Positions 1 to 11,664 are shown, counted from the first letter of the stretch. The stretch is 64,000 nucleotides of DNA from Adenophora triphylla var. japonica (GCA_022495995.1 JAFEMH010001473.1:1-64000); one strand, 5' to 3'. Made by a program: numbers and translations. The notes: generated by a model not told the origin, from the letters alone.

Positions 1-1925
1 ATCGTGACCTTCCGTGGTTCGATATCTCATATCTCGACCAACTCTCCAATCGCGACCTTCAGTGAAGTCCCGATATCTGTCGCATATCTCAGACCCCTCG
101 CGGTCCCGAACTCTCAATCGCGACCTTCCGGTGGTCCGATATCAGCACATCTCGACCCCTGCGCGGTCCCTCTCTCAATCGCGACCTTCCGTGGTCCGAT
201 GTATCTCATATCTTGACCCCTCGCTGGTCCCAACTCTCAATCGCGCGACCTTCCGTGGTCCGTTATCTCATATCTTGACCACGTCCGATGTCTCCCATAT
301 CTTGACCCTTCGCGGTCCAATTTCAATCCGCGAAGCCTTCTATGGTCAGATGTCTCATCATCTTGACCCCTCGCGGTCCGATCCTCAATCGCGACCTTAG
401 TGGTCCGATGTATCATATCTTGACCCCTCGCGGTCTAACTTTCAATCGCGACCTTCCGTGGTCCGATGTCTCATATCTTGACCCCTCGTGGTCCAATCCT
501 CAATCGCGACCTTCCGTGGTCCGATGTCTCAGATCTCGACCCCTCGCGGTCCAACTCTCAATCACGACCTTTCCATTAGTCCGATATCTCATATCTCGAC
601 CCCTCGCAGTCCAATCCTCAATAAGCGCGACCTTCCGTGGTCCGATGTCTCATATCTTGACCTCGCGGTCCAACTCTCAATCGCGACCTTCCGTGGTCAG
701 ATATCTCGTATCTTGACCCCTCGTGGTCCAATCCTCAATGCGACCTTCCGGTAGTCTGATATCTCATATCTTGACCCCTCGCGGTCCAACTCTCAATCGC
801 GACCTTCCGTGGTCCGATATCTCATATCTTGACCCCTCGCGGTCCAACTCTCAATCGCGACCTTCCGTGGTCCGATATCTCATATCTCGACCCCTCGCGG
901 TCCAACTCTCAATCGCGACCTTCCGTGGTCCGATATCTCATATCTTGACCCCTCGCGGTCCAACTCTCAATCGCGACCTTCCGTGGTCCGATGTCTCATA
1001 TCTTGACCCCTCGCGGTCCAACTCTCAATCGCGACCTTCCGTGGTCCGATGTCTCATATCTTGACCCCTCGTGGTCCCAACTCTCGTCGCGACCTTCCGT
1101 GGTCCGATATCTCATATCTTGACCCCTCGCGGTCCAACTTTCAATCGCGACCTTCCGTGGTCCGATGTCTCATATCTTGACCCCTCGCGGTCCAACTCTC
1201 AATCGCGACCTTCCGTGGTCCGATATCTCATATCTTGACCCCTCGCGGTCCAACTTTCAATCGCGACCTTCCGTGGTCCGATGTCTCATATCTTGACCCC
1301 TCGTGTTCCTACTCTCAATCGCGACCTTCCGTGGTCCGATGTCTCATATCTTGACCCCTCGCGGTCCAACTTTCAATCGCGACCTTCCGTGGTCCGATGT
1401 CTCATATCTTGACCCCTCGTGGTCCAATCCTCAATCGCGACCTTCCATGGTCTGATGTCTCATATCTCGACCCCTCGCGGTCCAACTCTCAATCGCGACC
1501 TTCCGTGGTCCGATATCTCATATCTTGACCCCTCGTGGTCCAATCCTCAATCGCGACCTTCCGTGGTCCGATGTCTCATATCTTGACCCCTCGCGGTCCA
1601 ACTCTCAATCGCGACCTTCCGTGGTCCGATGTCTCATATCTCGACCCCTCGCGGTCCAACTCTCAATCGCGACCTTCCGTGGTCCTATGTCTCATATTTT
1701 GACCCCTCGTGGTCCAATCCTCAATCGCGACCTTCCGTGGTCCGATGTCTCATATCTTGACCCCTCGCGGTCCAACTTTCAATCGCGACCTTCCGTGGTC
1801 CGATGTCTCATATCTTGACCCCTCGTGGTCCAATCCTCAATCGCGACCTTCCGTGGTCCGATGTCTCATATCTTGACCCCTCGTGCTCCAATCCTCAATC
1901 GCGACCTTCCGTGGTCCGTGTCTCA
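1..1925. repeat. Tandem array, 58-bp unit (about 33 copies)
   Basis: Head-to-tail copies of a 58-bp unit built around 'cgaccttccgtggtccgat' followed by a 'cttgacccctcgcggtcc' half. Copies differ by scattered substitutions and small indels; some alternate 'atatct' with 'atgtct'. The array runs off the left edge of the window, so its full size is unknown. Long open frames through it on both strands are by-products of the repeat and are not genes. Tat/Ogre elements are known for arrays of this kind in their non-coding parts, so this is probably internal to element C or to a neighbouring element. Confidence 0.95.
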
Positions 1926-2700
1926 TATCGTGACCTTCGCGGTCCAATCCTTATTCGCGATCTTCCTCGGTCCTATATCTCAAGTCGCGACCTTCGCGTT
2001 CCAACCCTCAATCGAGACCTTCGCGGTCCGATTCCAATTCGCAATCGTGACCTTCGCGGTCCAATCCTTATTCGTGACCTTTCTCGGTCTGATTCTCAAG
2101 GCATGACTTTAGCGGTCCAATCCTCAATCGAGACCTTCGCGGTCCGATCTCGAATAATTAATCCCGACCTTCGCAGTCCGACCTCCGATCTCCAATCGAG
2201 ACCTTCGCGGTCCGATCTCGAATAGCCAATCCCGACCTTCGCGGTCCGATCTCCGATCTCCAATCGAGACCTTCGCGGTCCGATCTCAAAAGTTAATCCC
2301 GACCTTCGCGGTCTGATCTCCAATCTCCAATCGAGACCTTCGCGGTCCGATCTCAATTAGTCAATCCCGACCTTCGCGGTCCGATCTCTATTCTCTAATC
2401 GAGACCTTCGCGGTCCGATCTCAAATAGTCGATCCCGACATTCGCGGTCCGATCTCAAATAGTCGATCTTGACCTTCGCGGTCCGATCTCCGATCTCCAA
2501 TCGAGACCTTCGCGGTCCGATCTCGAATAGTCGATCCCGACCTTTGCGGTCCGATCTCCGATCTCCAATCGAGACCTTCGCGGTCCGATCTCGAATAGTC
2601 GATCCCGACCTTCGCGGTCTGATCTCCGATCTCCAATCGAGACCTTCGCGGTTCGATCTCAAATATTCAATCCCGACCTTTCATGGTCAAATCTTTATTC
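1926..2700. repeat. Diverged tandem array, about 68-bp unit with two 34-bp halves
   Basis: The 58-bp array passes into a related array in which 'gaccttcgcggtccgatctc' is the common core. Units are about 68 bp and look like two 34-bp halves, one with 'ccaatcgaga' and one with 'gtcgatcccga'. The change is gradual between about 1910 and 2140, which suggests both arrays came from one founder by repeated local amplification. Confidence 0.9.
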
Positions 2701-3590
2701 TCGACCTTTCACGGTCCCATTTTTCGAGCCTTAAAGCTTTGAGCCAAATACCCCTTCCGAAAACTAAGCCATACCTTTCGTTCCCTGTAGCAAACAGAGA
2801 GTGGTTCAGAATTTCGGGTCAGCACCTCGCCAGAATTACAGTTACGGCAGCATCAGACTGTTCCTCAGTTTCCTCAGTTCCCTCAGCCAGACTTTTCGAC
2901 ATGTCAAGCTCACCGAAAAATCGTGACGGGAATGGAACCCCACCATAGGTAACAGATATGATACTGGAAGAAGCCATCCGGGCCTGTGAGGTTCACAAGA
3001 AACAGAAAAAGGATCAGCAGAATTTCAGGGTACAACTTCTGAATGAGCGAGGTATAGCAGCTATCCCCCAGCCAGATGCTACTTTCGTCCTAATCGAGGA
3101 CGACGATCCTTCATGATCAACTCCCCAAACCTTCGACCAGGTTCCTCCACCGTCCAGCTACGGGAATCCTTCAAATCAAGGAAACAGCCGACCAAGGCTT
3201 CATACTGCCACCTCTCAAAGCACCCCTGTCATATATGGCCAAGCCAATAATACCCCTTTCACTTAATACAACCAGCGCAGCGCTGGACCATCTCAAACAG
3301 ATCCCAATATCCCTCGAAATCCTCCCAGGTTCACTTCATTCTCTCAATATGCTCAGTCATCAAGTTTCGTCCCCGTGACTTTTTCGACCCATTTCTTCGG
3401 ACAACTTGTATCTGCTCCAGCTGCTCCATGGCCTCAAATCCCTCCACTTCCACCAGTATCATGGGCACAAACTGATCACTGCCTCGGTCTGCGGTATGGA
3501 ACTCAGAAGTTAACAGAAGATGGAAAGCTTGAGCGTCCTGGCAGTCCAGTAACAAAAGAGCAGCTAGAGTAGGGGCTACCTATCCTCGAG
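2701..3590 (+). pseudogene. Degenerate gag-like region of element C
   Basis: Short open stretches in shifting frames, with stops, suggest the remains of a retrotransposon gag N-terminal region. One stretch (about 2947-3115) encodes a charged peptide rich in Lys, Glu and Gln, followed by Pro/Ser/Gln-rich sequence. The segment near 2793 ('acagagagtgg') matches the start of the decayed gag of element A near 20245 in context. No capsid motif or zinc knuckle is visible. Assignment rests on position and the short match to A, so it is tentative. Confidence 0.4.
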
Positions 3591-4466
3591 ATCCATCAAT
3601 TGTCTTTTGGTCAACCTTCGTAGGTTCTAGTACTTTCCTCGTTCAATCAAGTCCGCCTCGGACATTGTAATTAATCTTAAATTTTCTACAAATAAGTGTC
3701 TTTTTCTCTTCTTGCTAGACTTGAGACATTATTTGCACACCTACATTACAACTAATGAAATGGTTTTATCCTAAATGATCACTTGCATTGCTCAACACAT
3801 AATCTCTGGAAATAACTAATGTTCTGATTAATCGGTGTGAGAAAGTCAACTGGTGCCCTCCCCATACACTTTCCTTACCTCACAAAGGCCTCCATCAAGC
3901 CATACACTTCCCAAGACATGTCCCCACCATCACCTTGACCAAGTCAACAACGGCGGCAACATCAAGGAACAACAAAAGGTCACTCAACATCGAAAGATTG
4001 ACACCATGTCGACAACAACCTCGGAGCTCGCCTTCGCCCTCGTGCGCATCGAGAAAGTTCAAGTAGGAGCTTGCCTTCGTCCTCAAGAACTTCAAAAAAA
4101 AAAGTTCAAACAAGAACTTCAAAAAAAAAGAATGAGGCCAAGGACCCAGCACCACCAATCAAAAGCTTGACAGATGGGCAAACAAAATTAAAGCTCGAAG
4201 AATGGAGGTTGTCGATAACAATGGAGCGGTCAAAGCAAAGGCAAAAACACATCATTAGCCCTTACGCTACATTCGAATTCTTTATCCCCCGGTGAAAGAC
4301 GCTGATCAAGAAGCAATGGAATCACAAAAGAAGCCGTCAACAATGACTTGTCAAGGAATCACCTCGAGGCCCGTACCTCATCATCCAAACATCCCATCCG
4401 AGCCTTTTCACCAAAAGGACCACAAATGTTCATACCCTTTTCCCAGAGCCAAGCACCGTTCAGCCA
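3591..4466 (+). other. Non-coding segment homologous to the post-integrase region of element A
   Basis: The stretch 3890-4130 aligns by eye with 26590-26780 in element A: both read 'catcaagc', then 'cggcggcaacatcaa', then a 'cttgccttcg'-type segment leading into A-tracts (4087-4130 here). In A this lies after the integrase, whereas here it precedes protease sequence, so element C is rearranged or composite. No convincing gene is present. Confidence 0.55.
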
Positions 4467-4536
4467 GAACTACGGCGACCTGAGCTCCTTACACTGAGGA
4501 GAACCTTGGCAAACAGAAACGGTCCAGAGCTAAACA
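4467..4536 (+). ncRNA. Candidate structured motif, copy C-1
   Basis: Begins GAACTACG; an inner stem CTCCT/AGGAG is visible (4485-4502), followed by a degraded right arm ('ccttgg' where others have CGTAGG) and the conserved 'cggtcca' end. This is the most decayed of eight copies in the window. Structure is inferred from base pairing that is kept across copies with different stem sequences. Confidence 0.5.
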
Positions 4537-5309
4537 CATACAAATCCCATAAACCTGGTCTCATCAATGACCTGCCCTATACACAGACCTTTCTTTCACA
4601 CATAGCCAACTTTGATCCGCGACATCAGTTGACTTTCTTCTCACGGTTAATCAAGACATTTGTTCATATCGGGATTAATGGTTGAACAACCTGAACATTA
4701 ACAAAGGGTTTAAAGCAATCTAGTGATCATTATGGATAAAACATGTTTTCAGATGTCTCAACAAGTCTTCTTTTTCTACGATAATAGGAAAAATAGAGGC
4801 TAAACTTGTCTTTTACGCAGCAAGAGCTTCCATACACTTCTCCAAACCTCTCTACGCTCATACTCTCTCAAAAGAGTCAAATCCAAAGCGAGTTTTGGTG
4901 CCTGCATTAAACTAGGCATCCACATAAAATCAGGATTCGTTCCCACTTCTCTAAAATACGTCCTTGCGCGTATACATTACAAGACATTCCTCTTATACAC
5001 TTTGGTTGACCAATCAAAAAAAAAATAAAGGACGGTCGCCTCGCCGGGCCACATAAAGTTCAACTCAGATTGGGGCTGCATCAGATTCACTCTAGAATCC
5101 CCACAGATGACCAGCACTTCCTTCAAACTGAGACTTCACAAAAGTCATTTCTTCAGACCGGGGCTTTGCCATGCAAAGAGAGTTTTCTTTCATCCCAAGG
5201 GTCTACCTTGAGTTTCGATTACTGGGGCTTGTCAGAAGCATCTTTCGGCATTATGGTCTTCATCGTGGGGCTTCTCGAGATACGGCCTCGACGATCGGGA
5301 ATGAATCCT
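4537..5309. other. Unassigned non-coding part of element C
   Basis: No gene recognised. The segment 5070-5180 ('ggggctgcatcag', 'ggggctttgcc') resembles the non-coding sequence that follows integrase in Tat/Ogre-type elements. Sequence is otherwise AT-moderate with no repeats that I can see. Confidence 0.4.
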
Positions 5310-6420
5310 CATGACACCTCTAGGCCACGGTAGCATTGAAGGTCGGTTTTCTTCAGCCTTCCTTCCAAACCCGCAGCTTTCCAAGACCTACGGGGTGGGA
5401 AAGCGAAAATATCCTGCTGACACCACAGTTCAGGCATCAGGACACAAGAAAGTCTCCAATCTCGGCAACCTTACTGCCAACAAGAAGCATAATCCCCAGA
5501 AGGATAAGCCAAAGTTAAACTTATCAAACCTCAAAGCAATCTGGAGGCACCACCAAAACCTCTACCTCTCAAATGTTGGAGGACCCGATCCTCACTCAGC
5601 TCAAGCTGACTCAGGCGAACATTTCCCTTTAGTCTCTGCTCACCTCTTCATACCCTCACAAGCTCAAGCTAGAGGAAAGTTTGGCCCGCACCATGGTCCC
5701 CATGGACGCAACTCCAGAAGAAGTAATCCAGATGATGGACCTGCTTGACATCAAGCCCACAGATTTGAAGCCTTCAGTCCACACTGTCAAGGCCTACGAT
5801 TCTACTTCCCGCACAGTTCTCGGGGTTGCTACTCTAAACATCTGGTTCGGCAAGCGGATGATCCCCACCGAATTCCAAGTGTTAGACATTCCAATCACTT
5901 TCACAGCCATCTTGGGGCAATCTTGGCTGCATCAAATGAATGGTGTGGCATCCACCCTTCACCAATGTATCAAGTTCATGCAAGGCAACGAGCTAACCAC
6001 AGTCTACGGCGACAGCGTCACCACCGAGGAGACCAGCACCAACGGCATTCCAGTGTTAGAGATCAAGCACGATGACGACATGGCATTAACTGGATTCACA
6101 CTGGAGACCTCCAAGATCCAAATATGCAATGTGGACCTTCCACTATTTCGGGACAAAATCCCTCCCGCCATGAAGATGATGAAACTCATGAACTTCATCC
6201 CAGGACTGGGGCTTGGCAAAAGGTTACAAGGCCAACACCATGTCATCAAAGTCAAGGACCACACCACGGTCCAGGGGCTCAGTTATGTGCCAACACCAGC
6301 TGACATCAGGAAAAACAATAGGCTCGCCCACACCAAGGCAGCAGCCCGCAAAAAGGGAACCTCCTACGGCACACCCAACCACCAACCCTTACAGCTTTGA
6401 CCTTGCTCGCTACTTCATCA
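5310..6420 (+). pseudogene. Tat/Ogre-type protease region of element C, active site deleted
   Basis: About 5575-5680 encodes a decayed match to the segment preceding protease in elements A and B (motif LLTSSYPHKLKLEE). About 5681-6400 matches the protease C-terminal half and the following glycine-rich motif (IPGLGLGKR), as at 39207-39700 in B. Between them, the roughly 60-70 residues that carry the aspartic active site (DNGSA in B) are missing, so the codons after DATPEE join directly to a segment located after the catalytic Asp in B. The open frame is therefore not a functional protease. It ends where the first short tandem array begins, and no RT, RNase H or integrase of element C remains. 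Confidence 0.8.
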
Positions 6421-6439
6421 AAGGAACCGACATAGGAAC

Positions 6440-6722
6440 TGATGAAGATGAGAAAGCGAGAGATTACCTATCTCTTAGAGAGATTACCCATCTTTTCGTG
6501 AGATTACCCATCTTTTCGTGAGATTACCCATCTCTTAGAGAGATTACCCATCTTTTCGTGAGATTACCCATCTTTTCGTGAGATTACCCATCTCTTAGAG
6601 AGATTACCAATATTTTCGTGAGATTACCCATCACTTAGGGAGATTACCCATCTTTTCGTGAGATTACCCATCTCTTAGAGAGATTACCCATCTTTTCGTG
6701 AGATTACCCATCTCTTCGTGAG
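6440..6722. repeat. Tandem array, 20-bp unit
   Basis: About 14 copies of 20 bp alternating 'agattacccatctcttagag' and 'agattacccatcttttcgtg'. Each junction places GAGAT and ATCTC as inverted 5-bp arms around 'taccc'. Starts directly after the protease remnant. Confidence 0.95.
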
Positions 6723-6990
6723 ATCCTTTCTCGTTATCTCCTCGTGAGATCCTTTCCTGTTATCTCCTCGTGAGATCCTTTCTCGTTGCCTCCTCATTAA
6801 GTCTTTCCCATCATCTCCCTGCGAGATCCTTCCCCGAGATCTTGCATCTCGTTATCTCCTCGTGAGATCCTTTTCTATTATTCCTCCTCGTGAGATCTTT
6901 TCGTTATCTCCCAGAGATTCCTTTCCGAGATTCTGCATCTCGTTATCTCCTCGTGAGATCCTTTTCTATTATTCTCCCTCGTGAGTTCTG
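6723..6990. repeat. Irregular array with 'atctcctcgtgagat' cores
   Basis: Repeats of about 26 bp of the form gagatccttt-ctcgttatctcctcgt. The core is an imperfect palindrome with ATCTC and GAGAT arms. Less regular than its neighbours, with several truncated units. Confidence 0.85.
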
Positions 6991-7250
6991 TCATTTCTAA
7001 CGCCCTTCTCCCGAGGTCCAATTTCTCCGTTAGACATTTCTAACGCCCCTCTCCCGAGGTCCAATCTCCCAGTTAGACACCACTAACGCTCGTCTCCAGA
7101 CGTTAAAGTTCCCGTTAGTTCTCACTAATGCTTCATCTCCAGACGTTAAATTCTCAGTTAGTCCTCACTAACGCTCGTCTCCAGACGTTAAATTCCCAGT
7201 CAGTCCTCACTAACGCTCGTCTCCAGACGTTAAATTATCAATCCCCAGTC
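6985..7250. repeat. Array of about 42-bp units (ccagacgttaaa)
   Basis: Four to five units that combine 'ctccagacgttaaat' with GTTAG / CTAAC arms. The last units flow into the 200-bp array that follows, sharing the 'ccagacgttaaat' block. Confidence 0.85.
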
Positions 7251-9440
7251 GACGTTTGACATTCAAACGCTCACTTCCTTCTCAAGTCGACGTTTGACAT
7301 TCAAACGTTCATTTACATCACAAGCTGACGTTTGACATGCAAACGCTCATTTACACCCCAAACCGACGTTTGACATTCAAACGCTCACTCCTGTCTTCGG
7401 ACATCAAATCACAATTCCGTCTCCAGACGTTAAATTCTCAATCGTCAGTCGACGTTTGACATTCAAACGCTCACTTCCTTCTCAAGTCGACATTTGACAT
7501 TCAAACGCTCATTTACATCCCAAGTTGACGTTTGACATTCAAACGCTCATTTCCACCCCAAACCGACGTTTGACATTCAAACGCTCAGTCCTGTCTTCGA
7601 AAATCAAATCACAATTCCGTCTCTAGACGTTAAATTCTTAATCCTCAGTCGACGTTTGACATTCAAACGCTCACTTCCTTCTCAAGTCGATGTTTGACAT
7701 TCAAACGCTCATTTACATCCCAAGTTGACGTTTGACATTCAAACGCTCATTTCCACCCCAAACCGACGTTTGGCATTCAAACGCTCACTCCTGTCTTCGG
7801 ACATCAAATCACAATTCCGTCTCCAGACGTTAAATTCTCAATCGTCAGTCGACGTTTGACATTCAAACGCTCACTTCCTTCTCAAGTCGACATTTGACAT
7901 TCAAACGCTCATTTACATCCCAAGTTGACGTTTGACATTCAAATGCTCATTTCCACCCCAAACCGACATTTGACATTCAAACGCTCAGTCCTGTCTTCGG
8001 ACATCAAATCACAATTCCGTCTCTAGACGTTAAATTCTCAATCCTCAGTCGACATTTGACATTCAAACGCTCACTTCCTTCTCAAGTCGACGTTTGACAT
8101 TCAAACGCTCATTTACATCCCAAGTTGACGTTTGACATTCAAACGCTCATTTCCACCTCAAACCGACGTTTGACATTCAAACGCTCACTCCTGTCTTCGG
8201 ACATCAAATCACAATTCCGTCTCCAGATGTTAAATTCTCAATCCCCAGTCGACGTTTGACATTCAAATGCTCACTTCCTTCTCAAGTTGACGTTTGACAT
8301 TCAAACGCTCATTTACATCCTAAGTTGACGTTTGACATTCAAACGCTCATTTCCACCCCAAACCGACGTTTGACATTCAAACGCTCAGTCCTGTCTTCGG
8401 ACATCAAATCACAATTCCGTCTCTAGACGTTAAATTCTCAATCCTCAGTCGACGTTTGACATTCAAACGCTCACTTCCTTCTCAAGTCGACGTTTGACAT
8501 TCAAACGCTCATTTACATCCCAAGTTGACGTTTGACATTCAAACGCTCATTTCCACCCCAAACCGACGTTTGACATTCAAACGCTCACTCCTGTCTTCGG
8601 ACATCAAATCATAATTCCATCTCCAGACGTTAAATTCTCAATCCTCAGTCGACGTTTGACATTCAAACGCTAACTTCCTTCTCAAGTCGACGTTTGACAT
8701 TCAAACGCTCATTTACATCCCAAGTTGACGTTTGACATTCAAACGCTCATTTCTATCCCAAACCGACGTTTGACATTCAAACGCTCACTCCTGTCTTCGG
8801 ACATCAAATCACAATTCCGTCTCCAGACGTTAAATTCTCAATCCCCAGTCGACGTTTGACATTCAAACGCTCACTTCCTTCTCAAGTCGACGTTTGACAT
8901 TCAAACGCTCATTTACATCCCAAGTTGACGTTTGACATTCAAACGCTCATTTCCACCCCAAACCGACGTTTGACATTCAAACGCTCACTCCTGTCTTCGG
9001 ACATCAAATCACAATTCCGTCTCCAGACGTTAAATTCTCAATCCCCAGTCGACGTTTGACATTCAAATGCTCACTTCCTTCTCAAGTCGACGTTTGACAT
9101 TCAAACGCTCATTTACATCCCAAGTTGACGTTTGACATTCAAACGCTCATTTCCACCCCAAACCGACGTTTGACATTCAATTGCTCACTCCTGTCTCCGG
9201 ACATCAAATCACAATTCCATCTCCAGACGTTAAATTCTCAATCCTCATTCGACGTTTGACATTCAAATGCTCACTTCCTTCTCAAGTCAATGTTTGACAT
9301 TCAAACGCTCATTTACATCCCAAGTTGACGTTTGACATTCAAACGCTCATTTCCACCCCAAACCGACGTTTGACATTCAAACGCTCAGTCCTGTCTTCGG
9401 ACATCAAATCACAATTCCATCTCCTGACGTCAAAATTCCA
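7240..9440. repeat. 200-bp higher-order tandem array (5 x about 40 bp)
   Basis: Eleven copies with a strict 200-bp period: the block 'ctccagacgttaaattctc' recurs near 7421, 7620, 7820, 8020 and onward to 9220. Within each copy, four 40-bp subunits contain 'acgtttgacattcaaacg', a hairpin with 6-bp arms CGTTTG/CAAACG and a 5-nt loop. The fifth subunit is different ('gacatcaaatcacaattcc'). Copies are nearly identical apart from point changes. Confidence 0.97.
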
Positions 9441-9454
9441 TTGGTTTTCACCAA

Positions 9455-9805
9455 CGTTCACTTCCTTCGGCAGCCGCAATAAGCCCAAACCCCAAGGCAC
9501 GAACGCCTTGCAACAATTCTCCTTCGGCAGCCGCAATAAGCTCGAACCCCAAGGCACGAACGCCTTGCAACAATTCTCCTTCGGCAGCCGCAATAAGCCC
9601 GAACCCCAAGGCACGAATGCCTTGCAACAATTCTCCTTCGGCAGCCGCAATAAGCCCGAACCCCAAGGTACGAACGCCTTGCAACAATTCTCCTTCGGCA
9701 GCCGCAATAAGCCCAAACCCCAAGGCACGAACGCCTTGCACCAATTCCTCGGTAGCCGCAATAAGCCCGAATCCCAAGGCACGAAAGCCTTACAACAATT
9801 CTCAT
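9455..9805. repeat. Tandem array, 57-bp unit
   Basis: Six units of 57 bp containing 'gccgcaataagcccgaa' and a perfect hairpin CAAGGC-acgaac-GCCTTG. Because 57 is a multiple of three, several frames stay open on both strands; these are not genes. Confidence 0.95.
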
Positions 9806-10310
9806 TTCAGCGGCCATCAAGGTAAGCCCGCACAACAATCCTTCTTCGGCCGCCGTCGTAAGCCCGAACATTCCTCTCCAGCAGGATCCTAAGGAACTCC
9901 TTATAAAGGAATGTCAATCATTATCCTCAGTTCCTAACCGGATTTGTTAGAACTCTGGACGCTTTTCCCCAGCAGATAAATAATCACTTCCCCGGCAGTC
10001 ATCGTAAGCCCGACCATCCCATTTCCACGACAATCACAGTAAGCCCGTACAATGAGTCTTCTCCCCGGCAGTCATCGTAAGCCCGACCATCTCATTTCCA
10101 CGGCAATCACAGTAAGCCCGTACAATGAATATTCTCCCCGGCCGCCATTCGTAAGCCTGATCGTCCCACTTCAAGCGGCCATCAAGGTAAGCCCGCACAA
10201 CAATCCCTCTTCGGCCATCATCGTATGCCCGAACACCATATCCCCAGCGGACAAAAGACGAGCGGTAAATCAAGGTAAGCCCGCACAACAATCCTTCTTC
10301 GACCGCCATT
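9806..10310. repeat. Mixed repeats with 'gtaagcccg' core
   Basis: Irregular repeats of about 35-75 bp sharing 'ggcagtcatcgtaagcccga' or 'ggccatcaaggtaagcccgc'. The same core appears in the 57-bp array to the left and in element A near 34080-34375. Confidence 0.8.
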
Positions 10311-10540
10311 TCCGTCGAACTCAGAACTTTCAGAACCATTTCCGTCGAACTCGGAACTTTCAGAACCACTTCCGTCGAACTCGGAACTTTCAAAACCATT
10401 TCCGTCGAACTCGGAACTTTCAAAACCATTTCCGTCAAACTCGGAACTTTCAAAACCATTTCCGTCGAACTCGGAACCTTCAAAACCATTTCCGTCGAAC
10501 TCGGAACCTTTAAAACCATTTCTGTCGAACCCGTGACATT
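10305..10540. repeat. Tandem array, 30-bp unit
   Basis: Seven to eight copies of a 30-bp unit ('ccatttccgtcgaactcgga' plus 'actttcaaaa'). Divisible by three, so open frames run through it in both directions without being genes. Confidence 0.95.
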
Positions 10541-10880
10541 CACCCATATCCCTCGTGAGATTCAGACATCTCCCTCATGAGATTCAAACCATCTCCCTCG
10601 TGAGATTCAAACCATCTCCCTCGTGAGATTCAAACCATCTCCCTCGTGAGAATCACCCACCTCCCTCGTGAGATTCAAACCATCTCCCTTGTGAGATTCA
10701 CCCATCTCCCTCGTGAGATTCAAGCCATCTCCCTCATGAGATTCAGCCATCTCCCTCGTGAGATTCACCCATCTCCCTCGTGAGATTCAGCCATCTCCCT
10801 CGTGAGATTCAAAACCATCTCCCTCGTGAGATTCACCCATCTCCCTCGCGAGATTCACCCATCTACCTAGTGAAGTTTAA
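10541..10880. repeat. Tandem array, about 23-bp unit
   Basis: About 14 copies of 'catctccctcgtgagattca' plus 2-4 bases. Each has ATCTC and GAGAT arms around 'cctcgt', the same inverted arms as the array at 6723-6990. Confidence 0.95.
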
Positions 10881-10884
10881 CCCT

Positions 10885-11600
10885 CTCCCTCAAAAGTTAC
10901 AGGTTCAGATGCCTCACAATCGTCTCCATTCAGGTTCAGATGCCTCGCAATGGTCTCACTTAGGTTCAGACGCCTCACAATAGTCTCCATTCAGGTTCAG
11001 ATGCCTCGCAGTGGTCTCACTTAGGTTCAGACGCCTCCGTAGTCTCCATTCAGGTTCAGATGCCTCGCAATGGTCTCACTTAGGTTCAGACGCCTCACAA
11101 TAGTCTCCATTCAGGTTCAGATGCCTCGCAATGGTCTCACTTAGGTTCAGAAGCCTCACAATAGTCTCCATTCATGTTCAGATGCCTCGCAATGGTCTCA
11201 CTTAGGTTCAGACGCCTCACAATAGTCTCCATTCAGGTTCAGATGCCTCGTAATGGTCTCACTTAGGTTCAGATGCCTCACAATAGTCTCCATTCAGGTT
11301 CAGATGCCTCGCAATGGTCTCACTTAGGTTTAGACGCCTCACAATAGTCTCCATTCAGGTTCAGATGCCTCGCAATGGTCTCACTTAGGTTCAGACGCCT
11401 CAAAACAGTCTCCATTCAGGTTCGGATGCCTCGCAATGGTCTCACTCAGGTTCAGACGCCTCACAATAGTCTCCATTCAGGTTCGGATGCCTCGCAATGG
11501 TCTCACTTAGGTTCAGACGCCTCACAATAGTCTCCATTTAGGTTCAGACGCCTTCAAATAGTCTCCCTCAGGTTTAGACGCCTCCAAAACAGTCTCTCTC
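10885..11600. repeat. Tandem array, about 61-bp unit of two similar halves
   Basis: About 11 copies of a 61-bp unit. The two halves, 'caggttcagatgcctcgcaa' and 'taggttcagacgcctcacaa', are diverged versions of one 30-bp sequence, so this is a two-step amplification. Units decay towards the right end, near 11560. Confidence 0.95.
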
Positions 11601-11664
11601 AGGACGAACTCCTCCTAATCATTCCCCACAGGTCGAGGCCCCTACCAATTTCCCTCACACCCAT

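Noticed and set aside
14..2225. Long overlapping ORFs in the left array.
   Set aside because: They arise from tandem repetition, occur in several frames at once and have repeat-periodic composition.
3331..3572. Short ORFs on both strands in the gag-like region.
   Set aside because: No conserved motif and overlap on opposite strands; taken as chance frames.
7240..9440. Regular direct repeats that could be mistaken for a CRISPR array.
   Set aside because: The intervening sequences are themselves repeated with a 200-bp period, there are no unique spacers or cas genes, and the context is plant retrotransposons.
9325..9871. ORFs of 109-166 codons on both strands.
   Set aside because: The 57-bp unit is a multiple of three, so frames stay open automatically.
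10034..10547. Minus-strand ORFs with a decapeptide repeat.
   Set aside because: By-product of the 30-bp tandem unit.
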